This document shows positions 44,881-56,799 of a stretch of 64,000 nt of DNA, in pieces. Origin of the DNA: Hemerocallis citrina. Its lineage: Eukaryota; Streptophyta; Magnoliopsida; Asparagales; Asphodelaceae. Made by a program: the position numbers and the translations under genes. The stretch is taken from contig CM030361.1 of the NCBI GenBank assembly GCA_017893485.1, positions 305,684,822 through 305,748,821 on the forward strand. Reading direction: 5' to 3'. The stretch's first letter is position 1; each line of letters opens with the position of its first letter. The notes under the pieces are model-generated. The model saw only the letters and a list, made by a program, of their open reading frames with translations, searched no databases and was not told the origin of the DNA.

Positions 44881-45293
44881 CAATCATAATCATGCCTTCC
44901 AATCTCAGCATCCAACAGATCCTTCAGTCCCCTTCCAGTCCTCGTCGTTCCAAGTGATATCCTCTCCAATCTAATTGACTCTGCAACATAAAAATCCCTC
45001 AAAATCATTTCAATTTATTTAAAAATTCAATCTTTTTCAAAAATCCCCCCCCCCCCCACCCCCCCACCCCACAAAAAAAAAACTAAGGTTCAATCCTTTT
45101 TCAATCAAAATTTCTCCCTTTCTCACTCCAACTTCATAATATTAATGCAGCTCACTAATTACGCAATCCCTCAATGATCAATTGCCCACCTTGATTTTCT
45201 GAATCATTGCTTGGGTTCAATGTCCTTGGTTCTTCATATTTGTCAATTTTGATTTTCTCCAGTTGCTCAACATTGATAACATTTGATGTTAAA
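44881..45293 (-). pseudogene. Two exons of a truncated plant gene with the conserved 'HDYDW' end (Ser-rich family)
   Basis: Exon at 45293-45190 encodes NVINVEQLEKIKIDKYEEPR and ends in phase 1 before a GTGGGC donor. Exon at 44980-44881, after a TTGCAG acceptor, encodes RLERISLGTTRTGRGLKDLL followed by DAEIGRHDYDW, ending TG before GTAATATC so that the Trp codon is split. The phases fit. The HDYDW ending is what precedes a conserved LLTPPGTP block in a plant Ser-rich protein family. The following exon is not found; instead the foldback element lies immediately beyond. Either the gene was cut by insertions or its next intron is very long. No start exon was identified. Confidence 0.5.
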
Positions 45294-46588
45294 CTAAATA
45301 TTAAAATTTTCAGATAGTTTATAAGACGAAAGATATTATGATGCAATTTTTGTGTTAAACTATTTCAATAATAGAACATAAAAGCTTGATTCACATATAT
45401 TAGAAGATAAAATTATCATGGATTTTTGAAGATTAGTTATCAACACATGCAGTCAACACTTATTTTATTATATAATGCTAGCATTTACAACCTAATCTAT
45501 CTCTCTCGTACACATTTATGCTCACCAAACAAAACCAAAAATGTTCCACAATATAATTCAATAATCCACTCTATAGTAACTGGCGATTGTAAACCAATTC
45601 TTCCCACCTCAAACTTCAAAGTACACATAAATTGGGTTGAATTTTCTCTCGCCCATAATTTTCTCAGCCGAATTTGGCAAAAAATCAAGTGTTCGACAGC
45701 AAGACCTGGTCTTTTTGTGGAGGAGTGCACTCCACAACCAACTCCACCCTAAGCGAATAGAACTTCTATAATTCTCTTGCTATAAAACTCGTTTCTACAC
45801 CTACAGTAAAGTTACTATATTGTTTCATAATCTCAAAGTGTTCGCAGTAATACAACTCAAAAAGTAACCGCAAAATAACCCTTTCCACAACCCCCTTATA
45901 TTCTGAATCAAACGTCTACGCTTTAAAATTCGTGCAAAAGTGCAAACTGCAAACTCGCCCATCTCCCCTAACAATAAACAAAAATTCTCTTTTTTTTTGC
46001 TTTGAATTTCGTGCAAGGGCAAGCAGCGGCCAGGCAACGGCAGCAGTGAGGCAGAAAAGGTGAGGAAGAAGTTGCTGCATTTTTTTTTGGTAGAAATGAG
46101 TTGTGATAGAACACGTTTGGATAGCAACGAGATACAAAAGCTGAAGAGGCTTATTAGAGTTTCGGGTTTTTTTATATGATTTTTCTATAAATACGTGTAA
46201 TGCACTAACAAAGTTAAGAGTTTATTTGATTACAAACCCCAACTCTTCCATTAAAATAGTAGAAATATGTATATATTAATAAAGATCTCATAAAAGAAGA
46301 GTCTACTCAAATACCTGTACGATCTCAAGTAGGTAGAATGAAAAGATAAAAAAAGACCATGAAGCTAAACTTTCAACAAGGAAAATTGTCTGCAGAAATA
46401 ACTAAGCAAATAACTTGAAACGAAATCAACTACAAACCCAATATCATTCAAAAATGTATAAAACAAATACCCAGAGTAACACAAATATAAATCCTACATG
46501 ATACTTCCAAGTTTCAACATAGATACCCAACATCCACTGAACCATCCAAGACTAAAGGAAGCTACAGACACAGTTTACACGATACAAA
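45294..46588. other. Intergenic stretch between the exon pair and the DCD gene
   Basis: Mostly AT-rich. A C/A-rich simple stretch lies just left of the exon pair at 45044-45075. A minus-strand frame at 45916-46137 has a hydrophobic start (MQQLLPHLFCLTAAVAWPLL) but no support as a gene. A word AAATAAA on the minus strand near 46213 could be the poly(A) signal of the DCD gene. Confidence 0.4.
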
Positions 46589-49500
46589 TTATCGATAAGC
46601 AGGAGCAGCTCCTGGGAATGAATACAGAGAAGACACGCTGCCCGAATTGCTCAATGGCTGCCTTTGAAGGTATGCAGCCTGAGGATCAGCATAGCCGGGC
46701 ATGCTACTTAGAGATTGCCTTTGAAGGTCATGAATTGTCTGGTGGGGTTGAGGGAGTTCAGCATTTGAATTGGTGCTGAGAAGGTGGGGTCGGTAAGGCT
46801 CATCTACAGCAGACCGTTTGAGATATGAACTGAGTTCCATGTCGAGCATCCTACAACGGACAAAGATAAAAAGAGATATGTCATACATAAATGGAAAGAT
46901 AACAGGTAAGTGTGTTCATAAGAATGCATAATGTTTCAAGAGCATAGCTCGATGCTAAAAAACCGGTAGAGAACCCATGCATGCCCAAAAAGTCCATTCG
47001 CTAGCCATCTTAAGATTGAAAAGATAATTATTTATAAAAGATTTGGAAGAAAAATTTGCAATACCTACTCTAATTAACAGTGACAAAATTGGGAGAACTA
47101 ATCACATTTAAAAAGATCTCAGAAGCCAACTTTAAAAGATCTAAGAAGACTATCAGAGACGATAAAAGTATTACTGAAGCTCCACATCAAAAAACGATAA
47201 AGATGAGAAAAGTATTACCGGAATCTCAATGATTCCATCATTTAAGGACGAATGGTATTGTACTACTTTGGTAGTCCACAAAATTACTGAGTGTGGGCTC
47301 CACATCCACCCACATGCTTGTTTCTTTTAGTACCAAAGTATTACAAGGAAAGTACTAGTGTAGTACAGCTAGTATCAAACTTCCAAGAAAACATACTAAC
47401 ATAGTGTAAATATTCCGCAATCGGAAAGATAGATTGGGACTGAAATGAATTCGTAAACTAAAAGTAATCCAATTGTTTGGAATTTAGAAACTAGTAGGCA
47501 TTGTGTGTGAATTAGAGGGGGTTTATATTTATGGCAAGGGTCCTACCCCAATGCAAGCATGGATCTTAAAGCTTAAAAATATCATACATAGTCCACTATA
47601 AAGCTTCTACCCATCAGTAGCAGGATTGGTATTAATTGAACACCAATGAAACAAATTACGTACTGGGCCACTGGCTATTGAACACATATCAGAGGAAAGA
47701 AAAGCAGAGAACAAACACCAGTGAAACAAATTACGTACCGGCTAGATGTGCTGTACGGATAGCTGCGTGGGGGAGCATAGTATGGCTCCGTTGATTGTGG
47801 CATAGAAAGTGAAGGTCGTTCGTAATATGCAGCTGAACTGTAGGGGTTACTTGCAGTTAAAAGGGAAGGGGTATTATATCGAGTTAACAAGGCCTGCCTA
47901 TACGAGTCCTCAGTAGGTGGCGGCAAACGAGCAGCTGTGAGATACCTCCCAGACAAATACGGGTCTTCAGTTGGATGCGGTAAATGAGAAGGTGCCACAT
48001 GTCGTCCAGACCTATATGGGTCCTCGGGTGCAGGCACACGAGCAGGCAGGAGATTTGCAGATGGTAAATATGAGTCCTCAGGTGGAGGCAAATTAACAGG
48101 AGGGAGATATGTAGATGGTCTATATGAGCCCTCGGGTGGAGGCAGATGAGCAGGGGGGCGATATGCAGATGGCCTAAATGAGTCCTCGGGCAGAGGCAAA
48201 TTAGGAGGCTGGAGATTTGTAGATGTTCTATATTCCTCGGGTGGAGGCAAATTAACAGGAGCCTGATATACAAATGACCTATGTGTGTCCTGAGTTGGAG
48301 GCAAATGAGTAGGGGGAGGAGCATGCTGAGGTGCAGCATTGATGGGCTGAAACAAGGCCAACAACTTGTGGACCTGCAACCAAATGACAGCAATTTCATT
48401 CCAAACAGATTAAGAGTCATGCAGATAAAATCATAAACGCCTATATTAGCAAATTATAATAAAACAAAACTGTCAACTTAATATTGCCTCTAAATTAAAT
48501 GTCGAAAGCCCAACTAACACAGGCCCAAAACATTCAGAAAAAATACAACACAACGATGATGAAAATGAAAGAAAATATAAAATAATTAAACAAAAATAAC
48601 AATTGTAAACAAATTCTAGATATTTTTAACAAGAACAAAATAAAAAGTAAACAAAGGGAGGCGAAAATAATCACCCAAGCAAGTATACAATTGCACCTAA
48701 AAATCAATCATGATTTAGGTCTATTTAAAAATTTATGCGCCTTCGTATATTGAATGTGTCCAACATACTCTATATGCGGTTGCATAAACAATCTGAGCCG
48801 TATATTCGTTACTTGTTCATTTATTACATTGCGATGAATACATCACAATACCACATATGCAATATACAGAGCAAATTTCCGTATTTTATCACACTATGAA
48901 GGATTAAAACATAATAATAAACCTAAGCAGAAATGTAGCTTCCACGGTCAGCTACTAAAACCAAACCTTATTTTCTGAAAATTTGCAACTTTTGCTCTGA
49001 ACTCTCAAGTTCTATCATGTATGACTTACCAATTTCATCTCACCAAACTTTTATAACAATTAACTACCTTTGCTCTCATCTACAGATGCGCAACAAGTCA
49101 TCATGTATTCTCTTTCTATTGGTTCTGGATTGTGGTGGACAACAGGTTTTGTGTAGAAAATTTTGAAGCTTTTGTTTTTGGCACAAAGCAAACACAAAGC
49201 AAAAAATCACCTCTTAAAGTGTGGTGCAAAAACAGAAAACCCCTACTTTTAGAAAATGGTTAAGAGTAAAATGAATTTTTACATTATTTTAGGAAACAAA
49301 TACTGCACACATAAAAGTGTTTTTAGAGTACAAAAACATACAGAAAATCTAGATAAGCTTCCCTTATACAACATATTGTATAATTCAAATTATACCATAA
49401 AAATGCAAATTAAACTATTTTCTTCTTTTTTAACTGTTTTCTAAGTCTTCAATCTTAATACTAACATTTCCCAAATATTTATTCCTTACATCATTCTTGC

Positions 49501-52355
49501 AAACACATAAAAGCTATTTCTCTTCCATGCTCCTTCGCCGCTTTTTCAACGATTACGAAATTTAGAACTAAAAGTTGTCTTATTAGCTTTCTTTTAGTTC
49601 ACCATGAAAATATATAGTTTATACTCTCAACCCAATTTTTAAAACATTTCAAATTATTGAAGTTCATGGATGAAATGAACAAAGCGATAGTTGAAATCTT
49701 CCAAGTATGTGTCAAAACATAGTTCAAATTACTAAAATAACTCTCGTAAGAGTAGCTCTATGTACAGGAATAAATTTTAATGAACAAATTGAGAAATCTA
49801 ATTGCCTGTTTTGAATTTAGATCCAGTTGAAATCTGGTGGTCGAGTCATAGTTGTCCAGTATAGCTTGTTTGAAAACATTCTCCGGTAGCGGCAGGCAAT
49901 CTTTTTCAATTTTGAATTTTACCTGTAATATAGAAAAGTACATGCCAATGAAATAACTGTACAATATGAAGGAATTACAACTTATTTTTTTCTCAAAAAA
50001 ATAATTACTTATTTACAGCAAGCTTCTACTTTGTCTTAGCCTACTTATTAATAACAAGAAAATCTGCCTCTCAACATTAACACAACTATATAAATATTTC
50101 ATGCACTATATGTTCTCCGCACTATATGTTCTCCACAGGATTTTTGTTTAGCACATCATATGTCCACAAAATTTTTGTTTAGCACGTCAGATGTCCTGGT
50201 GTTGTAACCTAAAATATGGAAATTATTGACAATTGAGAATAATAAGAACTCTTTTTTTAAAGATAACTACAGAAACCACTGTAGGCTTTGCAACATCTTT
50301 AGCAACATCTTTAGCAAACAGAGGGACCACAGATATTACAAGCTCTCTAGCAAACACAACGACCAGAGATATTGCAAGCTTTTTAGCAAACTATGAGAAG
50401 AAAAGATCGTACCGACATCATTGCAACTCGGTTTTCAACAAGTTTCATGAATGTCTATCGAAACGTTCCCATTATACTTGGTTTTTATGAAGTTGCAAGG
50501 TTTGAACTTAGTTATAACATAAACCAAACACTCTTTCATAGACACTGCAAGAGTAACAAAGTAAGAATCAAAAGCACAGTAACAGATATCGGCCGAGACC
50601 GAGACAACACCGAATTCAACCCGGTTTTTGGGATATCCAAAAGATAGTAACCTAAAAAATGCATAATTACAATACTTAAGTTACCAAGGAAACACTAAAA
50701 AGATATTGAGAAAATTAAACTGATGATCATATAAACTAATTTTTGGCGCCATCACTGCTGAGTAGGAGGTACACACGAAACTAGTATTTGGAAGATGATC
50801 GTGAGATAGCAATAGAAAATTATTATAACTATTATTTTTGTATATATTATTATAGTATGATCTTATCAGCCTAAGAAAATTGATATTGTTGTAGTTTACA
50901 GTTTAAAATTCATATTTTCATGGAATACTTTATAAAATGAATATTCAAAACAAATGTTTTGTACGTGAGAATCAAGATAAACGCAAAAAATAGTAGGAAA
51001 TATACACTGAATTTTTCTATGTATGATTAAGATAATTAACTGCTTTCAGAAAAAAATTTAGTGGTACATACTAAAAGAATCAGATAAGCGGAGCCGATAA
51101 GACCAATATTTCCAAAAATCCCAAATTACCAAAACTAGAATGCCGATATGGAACCTAGTACCGAGTTTTCAAACCATACTACAACAAAGAGATAATAATT
51201 AAGAATCGAGATTTACAGCTTATACTCACAACCTTGATAGTGTGTATATCCCATTTCCTCCCTCCAAATAAATCATTTCTATCACTTACAGATTCTTGGT
51301 TGTTAAGAGTAGTATTGAATACTTACAAGGTAATAAAGTTATAATAGCAAGAACATTACAGTTTACTGCTAGATTTTTGACATTTCACAAGAAATGTCTC
51401 CTTCAATTGAAACAGCATCACATGGGGGCTTAGTCTATACATAACATATATCTCTAGAGCAAATGCATGGATATAAAGTCATGTCCAGATGTCACAGCTT
51501 AATTCAAACACCCAAAAAGATACAAGACAATTACAGTTTCATCGATCCCCAAAAACAATATGTGATCAAACAACCAATTCAAAAGTCATCACAAGTTTAC
51601 ACAGCTAAAACAATGCATCAATTAGGGCAGTGAATCAGAACTACCGAACGAGGAACCGCTATCATACCAAATTCTTTAAATGCATTTCTAAGACTATCCC
51701 CAACTATTCCAATCACTACTACTAAATCATAAATACAATTCCATATCCAAGCATCAGTTTAAAAATATATATTTCTCACCTGCGCGGGATATGATCCTCC
51801 AAAAGCCCCGGGAACCAAATTCAGCCCACCACCCGAATCCGCCCTATAAATTCCATACAAAATTTTCAAATCAATATCATACAAAAACAGCCTAGTCCCC
51901 GGCTTAATCCTGTCCAAGATCTCGGCTCTCCCCTTCGGCATCCCAAACACCCTGTGCTTGAAACACTCCGGCTTCGTCCTCGAGTTACACATGAATATAA
52001 ACCCAGAGCTCTTCTCCTCCCTCTCCATCCTCCTCCTCTCCTCCTCCGCCTCCTTCTTCTTCCCATTCACATCAGTATTACCACTCTTCCTTTCCTCCTC
52101 CTCCTTCCCATTCCCATTATTACTACCACTCTTCCTCTCCTCCTCCTTCTTCTTCCTATCAATAACATCGTTCCCAGTAATCGCCACCACCAAAGCTTCA
52201 TTCTTTCTTTCGCCCCTAGCCTTCGGGATCTTCTTGATCACCTTCCTCGGAAGCAGCTTCGACGAGCTCGGCTCGAAACTCGCCGCGGCCGCCAGCACCT
52301 CCGGCGCCGCCGCCGGAGCTTCATTGTTATTCATGTTCGGGTTCCTTCTCACCAT
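46589..52355 (-). CDS. DCD (Development and Cell Death) domain protein, four coding exons
   Basis: Exons on the minus strand: 52355-51780, 49922-49806, 48373-47739 and 46850-46589, giving 529 residues. Exon 1 has a charged Lys/Glu/Arg-rich stretch and then the DCD domain from about residue 119 ([20 protein letters not shown], then [20 protein letters not shown]). The domain is completed by exon 2 ([20 protein letters not shown]) to about residue 231. Exon 3 is Pro-rich, with about seven imperfect repeats of 17-19 residues around [11 protein letters not shown]. Exon 4 ends [12 protein letters not shown] proteins are plant-specific and linked to stress and cell-death responses; the exact role here is not known. 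All splice phases match. Intron 2 appears to use a GC donor (CAG/GCAATT). No stops or frameshifts were seen, so the gene looks functional. Confidence 0.88.
47257..47360. repeat. Possible short inverted-repeat element in intron 3 of the DCD gene
   Basis: GTACTACTTTGGTAGTC on the left is matched by the inverse of AGTACCAAAGTATTAC on the right, about 90 bases apart. No target duplication was confirmed. Otherwise the introns of this gene are AT-rich and show no recognisable insertions. Confidence 0.35.
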
Positions 52356-52357
52356 CG

Positions 52358-52447
52358 CTGCCAGAATTGAACGGAGATTGGATCAATTAGAAGGGAAGAT
52401 GAAACCCTAGCGCGAATATTAAAGCAGAGATGGGATTGGATATTTAC
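52358..52447 (-). other. Likely 5' UTR intron of the DCD gene
   Basis: On the minus strand a donor (CAG/GTAAATATCC) at 52447 and an acceptor (TTCTGGCAG/CG) two bases before the start codon define a 90-bp intron. It removes sequence between the TATA-proximal leader and the ATG. A transcript would be needed to confirm it. Confidence 0.5.
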
Positions 52448-52509
52448 CTGAACGAGATCTCAGAGGGCAAAAAAATTGGGGGAAATCGGGGGAGGAATTG
52501 GGAGAGAGA

Positions 52510-52523
52510 GAGATTTATATAGG
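52510..52523 (-). promoter_or_regulatory. TATA box of the DCD gene
   Basis: The minus strand reads CCCCTATATAAATCTCTC, about 160 bases upstream of the start codon and next to a GA/CT-rich leader typical of plant core promoters. Confidence 0.6.
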
Positions 52524-52639
52524 GGGGGAAAGGGGGATGGACGGTGGGGATTGGATGGGGAGGGATGATGAGTGACACGTGGACTAGACGGACTGGTCGG
52601 AAGAGAAAAGGGGAAATTTTTTATTTTCTTTCCCAAAAT

Positions 52640-52910
52640 AGATCACTTTTTAAACTAATTTTCGAAATAGAATATTTTCGAAACTAATTTTTAAAGTAGA
52701 CCACTTGCAGTTTTTAACTGTGGCCTCTTCGATAACGAGGCCGAGTTGCGGCCTAGGTACGTACCAAAAAATGTATATTCCAAGACTTTCTTTAAAATAA
52801 TTTTCAAGTTCAAAGAAGCTGTAAAGAGATTTTACTGAGGCCGCAGATGCGTACTGCGGCCTCGTTAATACTTAAGCCACAGTTCACAACTGCGGACTCG
52901 ATTAGAGGGA
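52640..52910. repeat. Terminus with repeated AACTAATTTT words and GC-rich hairpins
   Basis: Short A/T units (ATCACTTTTTAAACTAATTTT and variants) are followed by hairpins. One is perfect: GAGGCCGCAG (52837-52846), loop ATGCGTA, CTGCGGCCTC (52854-52863). Another is GGCCTC-TTCGATAAC-GAGGCC near 52724. The plan of repeated ACTTTTT/AACT words followed by 7-10-bp hairpins matches the arms of the foldback element at 43170-44695, although the hairpin sequences differ. Confidence 0.6.
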
Positions 52911-54209
52911 GGTCCAGATCTCTTAAAACCCTCTTCCCCTATTCTCAACTTCACGTCTTCTCTCCAAATAATTTTCCTAACTCTGAAACCCAAAATCCCA
53001 AGAAGCTGAAATCACTCTCCTCATACTCCCTAAAATCTCTCCAAAATCCAAGTCTCAAATTCACTTCACCTCTATCCAGACCCATTCAATTTCCAGAATT
53101 CCCCAAACCCTACTTTTTTAGTTTTCTTCAAAATCGCCCAACTGCGGCAACCCACCATCAATTGAACAAGTTATTGAAACTCTTCCTCTCCTTCATTAGC
53201 AGTGAACATCATCTTCGCCGTCAAAGTTGTTGAAGGTATGTCTTCGTTGATTAGCATGAGTTGTTTCATTATATATGGTATGAATTGTTAGTGAATATTA
53301 AGAATTGTTAGTGAGTTATATAATGACAATTAGTGATTATTATGAACAGTTAGTGATTATTAAAAATTGTTAGTGAATATTATTAGCGAATTGTTAGTGA
53401 TAATTGCAATGAACTGTTAGTGATAATTCCGAATGTGAAAATTAATTTTAACGATGACAAGGTTCAGAGGTTTTTTGCTCGATCTGAATAGTTTGCTATG
53501 GTATGGTTGGTTGATCTAGGTTGTCAGAATCGTGTAGTTGGTATTACTTGTTGTATTCATTATCATTTATGGCTACTTTAAGAAAGATGGAAAATTAATG
53601 TGGTAATAATGGTTGTGTGGAATTGTATATTGCTTATACTATATTGAACTTATATCTTCTTTATGTTAGTTTAGTCGGTGTTTGATTGCACCTATACTTG
53701 AGTAGATATGTTTAATTATAGCTAGTCTGTTTGCTTTATTATGAGAGTCGGAGTTTCCATTTCTTTGATGTATCTTTAATTTAGTATAGCAGTTTTAGCA
53801 TTCAATTATCATTTGTATGCATATTATGTAAATATATGTGAACGTTGGTCATATATTCTCGAATGATTTTTATTCTAATTTTGCAATCACACATTTAGCA
53901 AGTTTTTGTTTTCATAACACCTAAATTTTGGTTGCCATGTATAGTGTTGGATTTTCATGAGTCGCAGAACCATTTTTTCAAACATAGCAATGTTGATTAA
54001 CAATGGTATAATCTCTTTAGAAAAAATATTGATAAACTGGGCTAACTTGATATTGTTTGAAACATTGCCTATAGTTGGATAATAATAAAAATAATAATTG
54101 ATGTTAATAATAGACGGTGTAGACTTTACATATCATATAATGTGTTTGTTATATACTAACATTGTCTAAGATTAGATACTATCATGTGTAGTGATTATGT
54201 AAGACGATA
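52911..54209 (+). other. Leader and intron-like stretch upstream of the PMD gene
   Basis: 52911-53233 is a C/T-rich leader followed by a good splice donor (GAAG/GTATGTC) at about 53236. 53240-54200 is AT-rich and intron-like. It contains an imperfect minisatellite of AATTGTTAGTGATTATTA words at about 53280-53430. The frame 52847-53233 is composed of Ser/Pro/Lys and is not recognised as a protein. Confidence 0.45.
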
Positions 54210-56790
54210 ATGGCAAGAATGAGGGGTCTAAATGATCGAGGTTGGCGACCATTAAATCGCGGTGGTAAGCCCGGTAGTAGTATGAAGCCGAAGGCCGTTG
54301 TCCACCACCTACACATGTAAAAAGTGTTCATTAATTTTTATTTCTATAATTTGGTGTTAAAATAAACTTCTTCCTAAAATAGGATTTAATACATGGATTT
54401 ATGAGTTTCCTCATCTTCCGACGCGGTCGAACCTAGCTTCTTTTCTGTTGCACGTGGAGGTCCAGGTCCGTTAGACCCTAACCTCTTAACTTTGCAAAGT
54501 GAACACTGATCACAATCCATTTGGAACGGTGTATCGAAGGAGTGCACGTTTCGTAGGCGTCCTCTACATTTGCCACTACACGCCCACACACACGAGCTTT
54601 TGGCTGCAGCTGGATTGCTTGGAATAAGCACGATGGGGTCTATCAAGCTTGATCGGTCTCTTCTTACCGCTCTCCTCGAAAGATGGAGACCGGAAACCCA
54701 TACTTTACGTTTACCCGTAGGAGAAATGACGGTAACGCTTCAAGACGTTGCGATGATATCGGGTCTTCACGTTGATTTCGTAGCCATAACCGGGAGTATT
54801 GGTTTGGATAAATATGAACATGTACGCGAATACCTCAGTGTTAAGCCAGACGATAGAACCTTTGTTGGGCAATCCATTGAACTTTCATGGTTGGGTGAGG
54901 TAAAAACTCTTTAAATGATGATTCATCGGAGTTCCAAGTTGAGTGCTACACCCGAGCATACATAAGACAGTTTTTTTGCGGTGTCATATTTCCAAACTCG
55001 ACGGGTGATACCGTGCCAGTAATGTATCTTCCGTTAATCGCCAATATTAGGAAAGCCGACCAGTACAGTTGGACCAGTGCAGCATTAGCCACATTGTATA
55101 TAAATTTATGCACTTGTGCCTTCAATGCGGTTTAGATGATGGGGTTGTTGGTAATACTACAAGTGTGGAACTGGGAGCACCTGCATGTAGGGTGGCCCTG
55201 CATAAGCCGACAATCACAGCGATGGATGGCCATTCCAGAGGATGAAATAATGTAGGCTCCCATTAGGGTCTACAGGACGGGTTCACACACGTGGAAAGAT
55301 AACCCATGTTGTGTGTTGGCGTATTACAGGGACAAGCTCGATCAATTTCGAGAGGACTATGTTAATTGGTCTCCTTACAATGACGAGAGAGTTGGCGATT
55401 GCCACCTGCATGTAAGGTGACCCCGCAGCTTTGGTTGACGACATCACCACTCATCAACTTTAGTATTGTTGAGTTCTATTTCACGGACAGTGTGCTTCCA
55501 CAATTCGGTCGTCATCAACCAATTCTGGTAAGAAGAAGTTATGACAACAAATTACACATTGTTAAGGGAATGGGTCGGTTACCAGATCACAACTGGGCAT
55601 TATATAGAGCTGTTACTTTGACCCGATACCCAGACCCGATCCGGACCCGACCTGGACCCGACATTGGACTGGAACCGACCTGATCTATACGTGTTTGGGT
55701 TTGGGTCCTAAAATAAGACCCGATGCACTACTGGGTCCAGGTCCGGGTCCAGTTACACTCAAAATAAATCCGACCCGGCCCGTTAAAAAATACCCCCAAA
55801 TATTCGGAATTTGAAAAATAGGGTTATATGATATACATGTAAATAGTAATTGTTGAAGATAAATGTGTAAATATAATATTTATTCATGTACTTAAGTGCA
55901 AAAAATGTTGGAACCATAGGGTATTGGGTGCAAAAACACTTATTATCAGACCCGGACCTAGATCCGGACCCGATTCTCACAAGTCCGGGTCTGGGTCCAA
56001 TTTTTGGACCTGTGAGGTATCGGGTCCGAGTCCGAACCGATACAACCTGATACCAGCACTAGCATTATATCACCAACAACATGCGAACCATTGGAATGAG
56101 GAATAATTTGATGCAATAGTAGACCCTTTTCCTCCTTTTGACCCAGATAACATCGCCCATATATGTTTTAGTACCGTAGAATACACTTCCCCTACCTACT
56201 CCAGCAGGGGTTCAGGTTCTAGTTTCAAAGAGAGAGGTCAAGCCAGCCCCGGGGCATTCTAGCTTGCAGCCAATGTATCAACCGAGGGCACCGACTCACC
56301 GTTCCGTAGTAAGTGTACATTATATTGTTATTCTTTTGTACACAATTCATTAATAGATTCATGCTTATATCATTTATGACCCACATACCGTTAAAAATTT
56401 ATTAACTTATTGTTGTAGATAGAAGATGCATGGGATATTGCCAAGCAGTGTGCTCGTGCCCTGTCGAGCAATGTGACCGATTCAATGAAAGATTTCGCAA
56501 AAGGGATTCTCAAACCGTGCAAGTCGCAGCTAGAACACGTTGGTGAAGGAGCTCGGCTGGATGCCCTTTTGAACGCTCTGGTGCCAAACACGGGGAAACG
56601 AACGAAAAAGATGGCAGTCAAAAATAAAAGATATGCACAACGACCCAATTCGGTTTCAACCACAACATGTAGAAGAAGAAGAACCACAACATGAACATCA
56701 AGAGGAGGATGACCCAGAATATCATATCTCCATATCCCAAGTCACTCAAAAACCCCCGAAGATGTCAAAACGGATGAAAAAGAAAACGAA
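54210..56790 (+). pseudogene. Plant mobile domain (PMD) protein, broken
   Basis: A short first exon (MARMRGLNDRGWRPLNRGG) at 54210-54316 is followed by PMD sequence. 54405-54914 reads GGPGPLDPNLLTLQSEH-stop-SQSIWNG, then LLTALLERWRPETHTLRLPV and GEMTVTLQDVAMISGLHVD, the hallmark of the domain. After a frameshift at about 54905 come EFQVECYTRAYIRQFF, YSWTSAALATLYINL, a stop, and LLVILQVWNWEHLHVG, again domain blocks. The frame HNWALYH at 55590 continues with QQHANHWNEE at 56071 across a hAT miniature element. A last open segment at 56413-56790 ends charged. At least four stops or frameshifts. PMD proteins in plants are linked to gene silencing and transposon control. Confidence 0.78.
55606..56062. 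mobile_element. 457-bp hAT miniature element in the PMD gene
   Basis: It is flanked by a perfect 8-bp duplication, CATTATAT, at 55598-55605 and 56063-56070. The ends are AGAGCTG and the inverse of CTAGTGCTGG. The arms are rich in ACCCGGACC words in inverted orientation. Without the element and one duplication, the PMD reading HNWALYHQQHANHWN is restored. No coding potential. Confidence 0.9.
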
Positions 56791-56799
56791 CTTATATAC

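Noticed and set aside
45916..46137. Secreted small protein (hydrophobic start)
   Set aside because: No promoter, homologue or splice context; AT-rich intergenic sequence.
51866..52410. Frames overlapping DCD exon 1 on both strands
   Set aside because: They are shadows of the Lys/Glu-rich coding stretch; the DCD frame carries the recognisable domain and fits the splice phases.
54386..54646. Minus-strand ORF with CSGKCRGR and CDQCSLC Cys pairs as a zinc protein
   Set aside because: It is the complement of the PMD coding sequence, whose plus-strand frame carries clear domain motifs.
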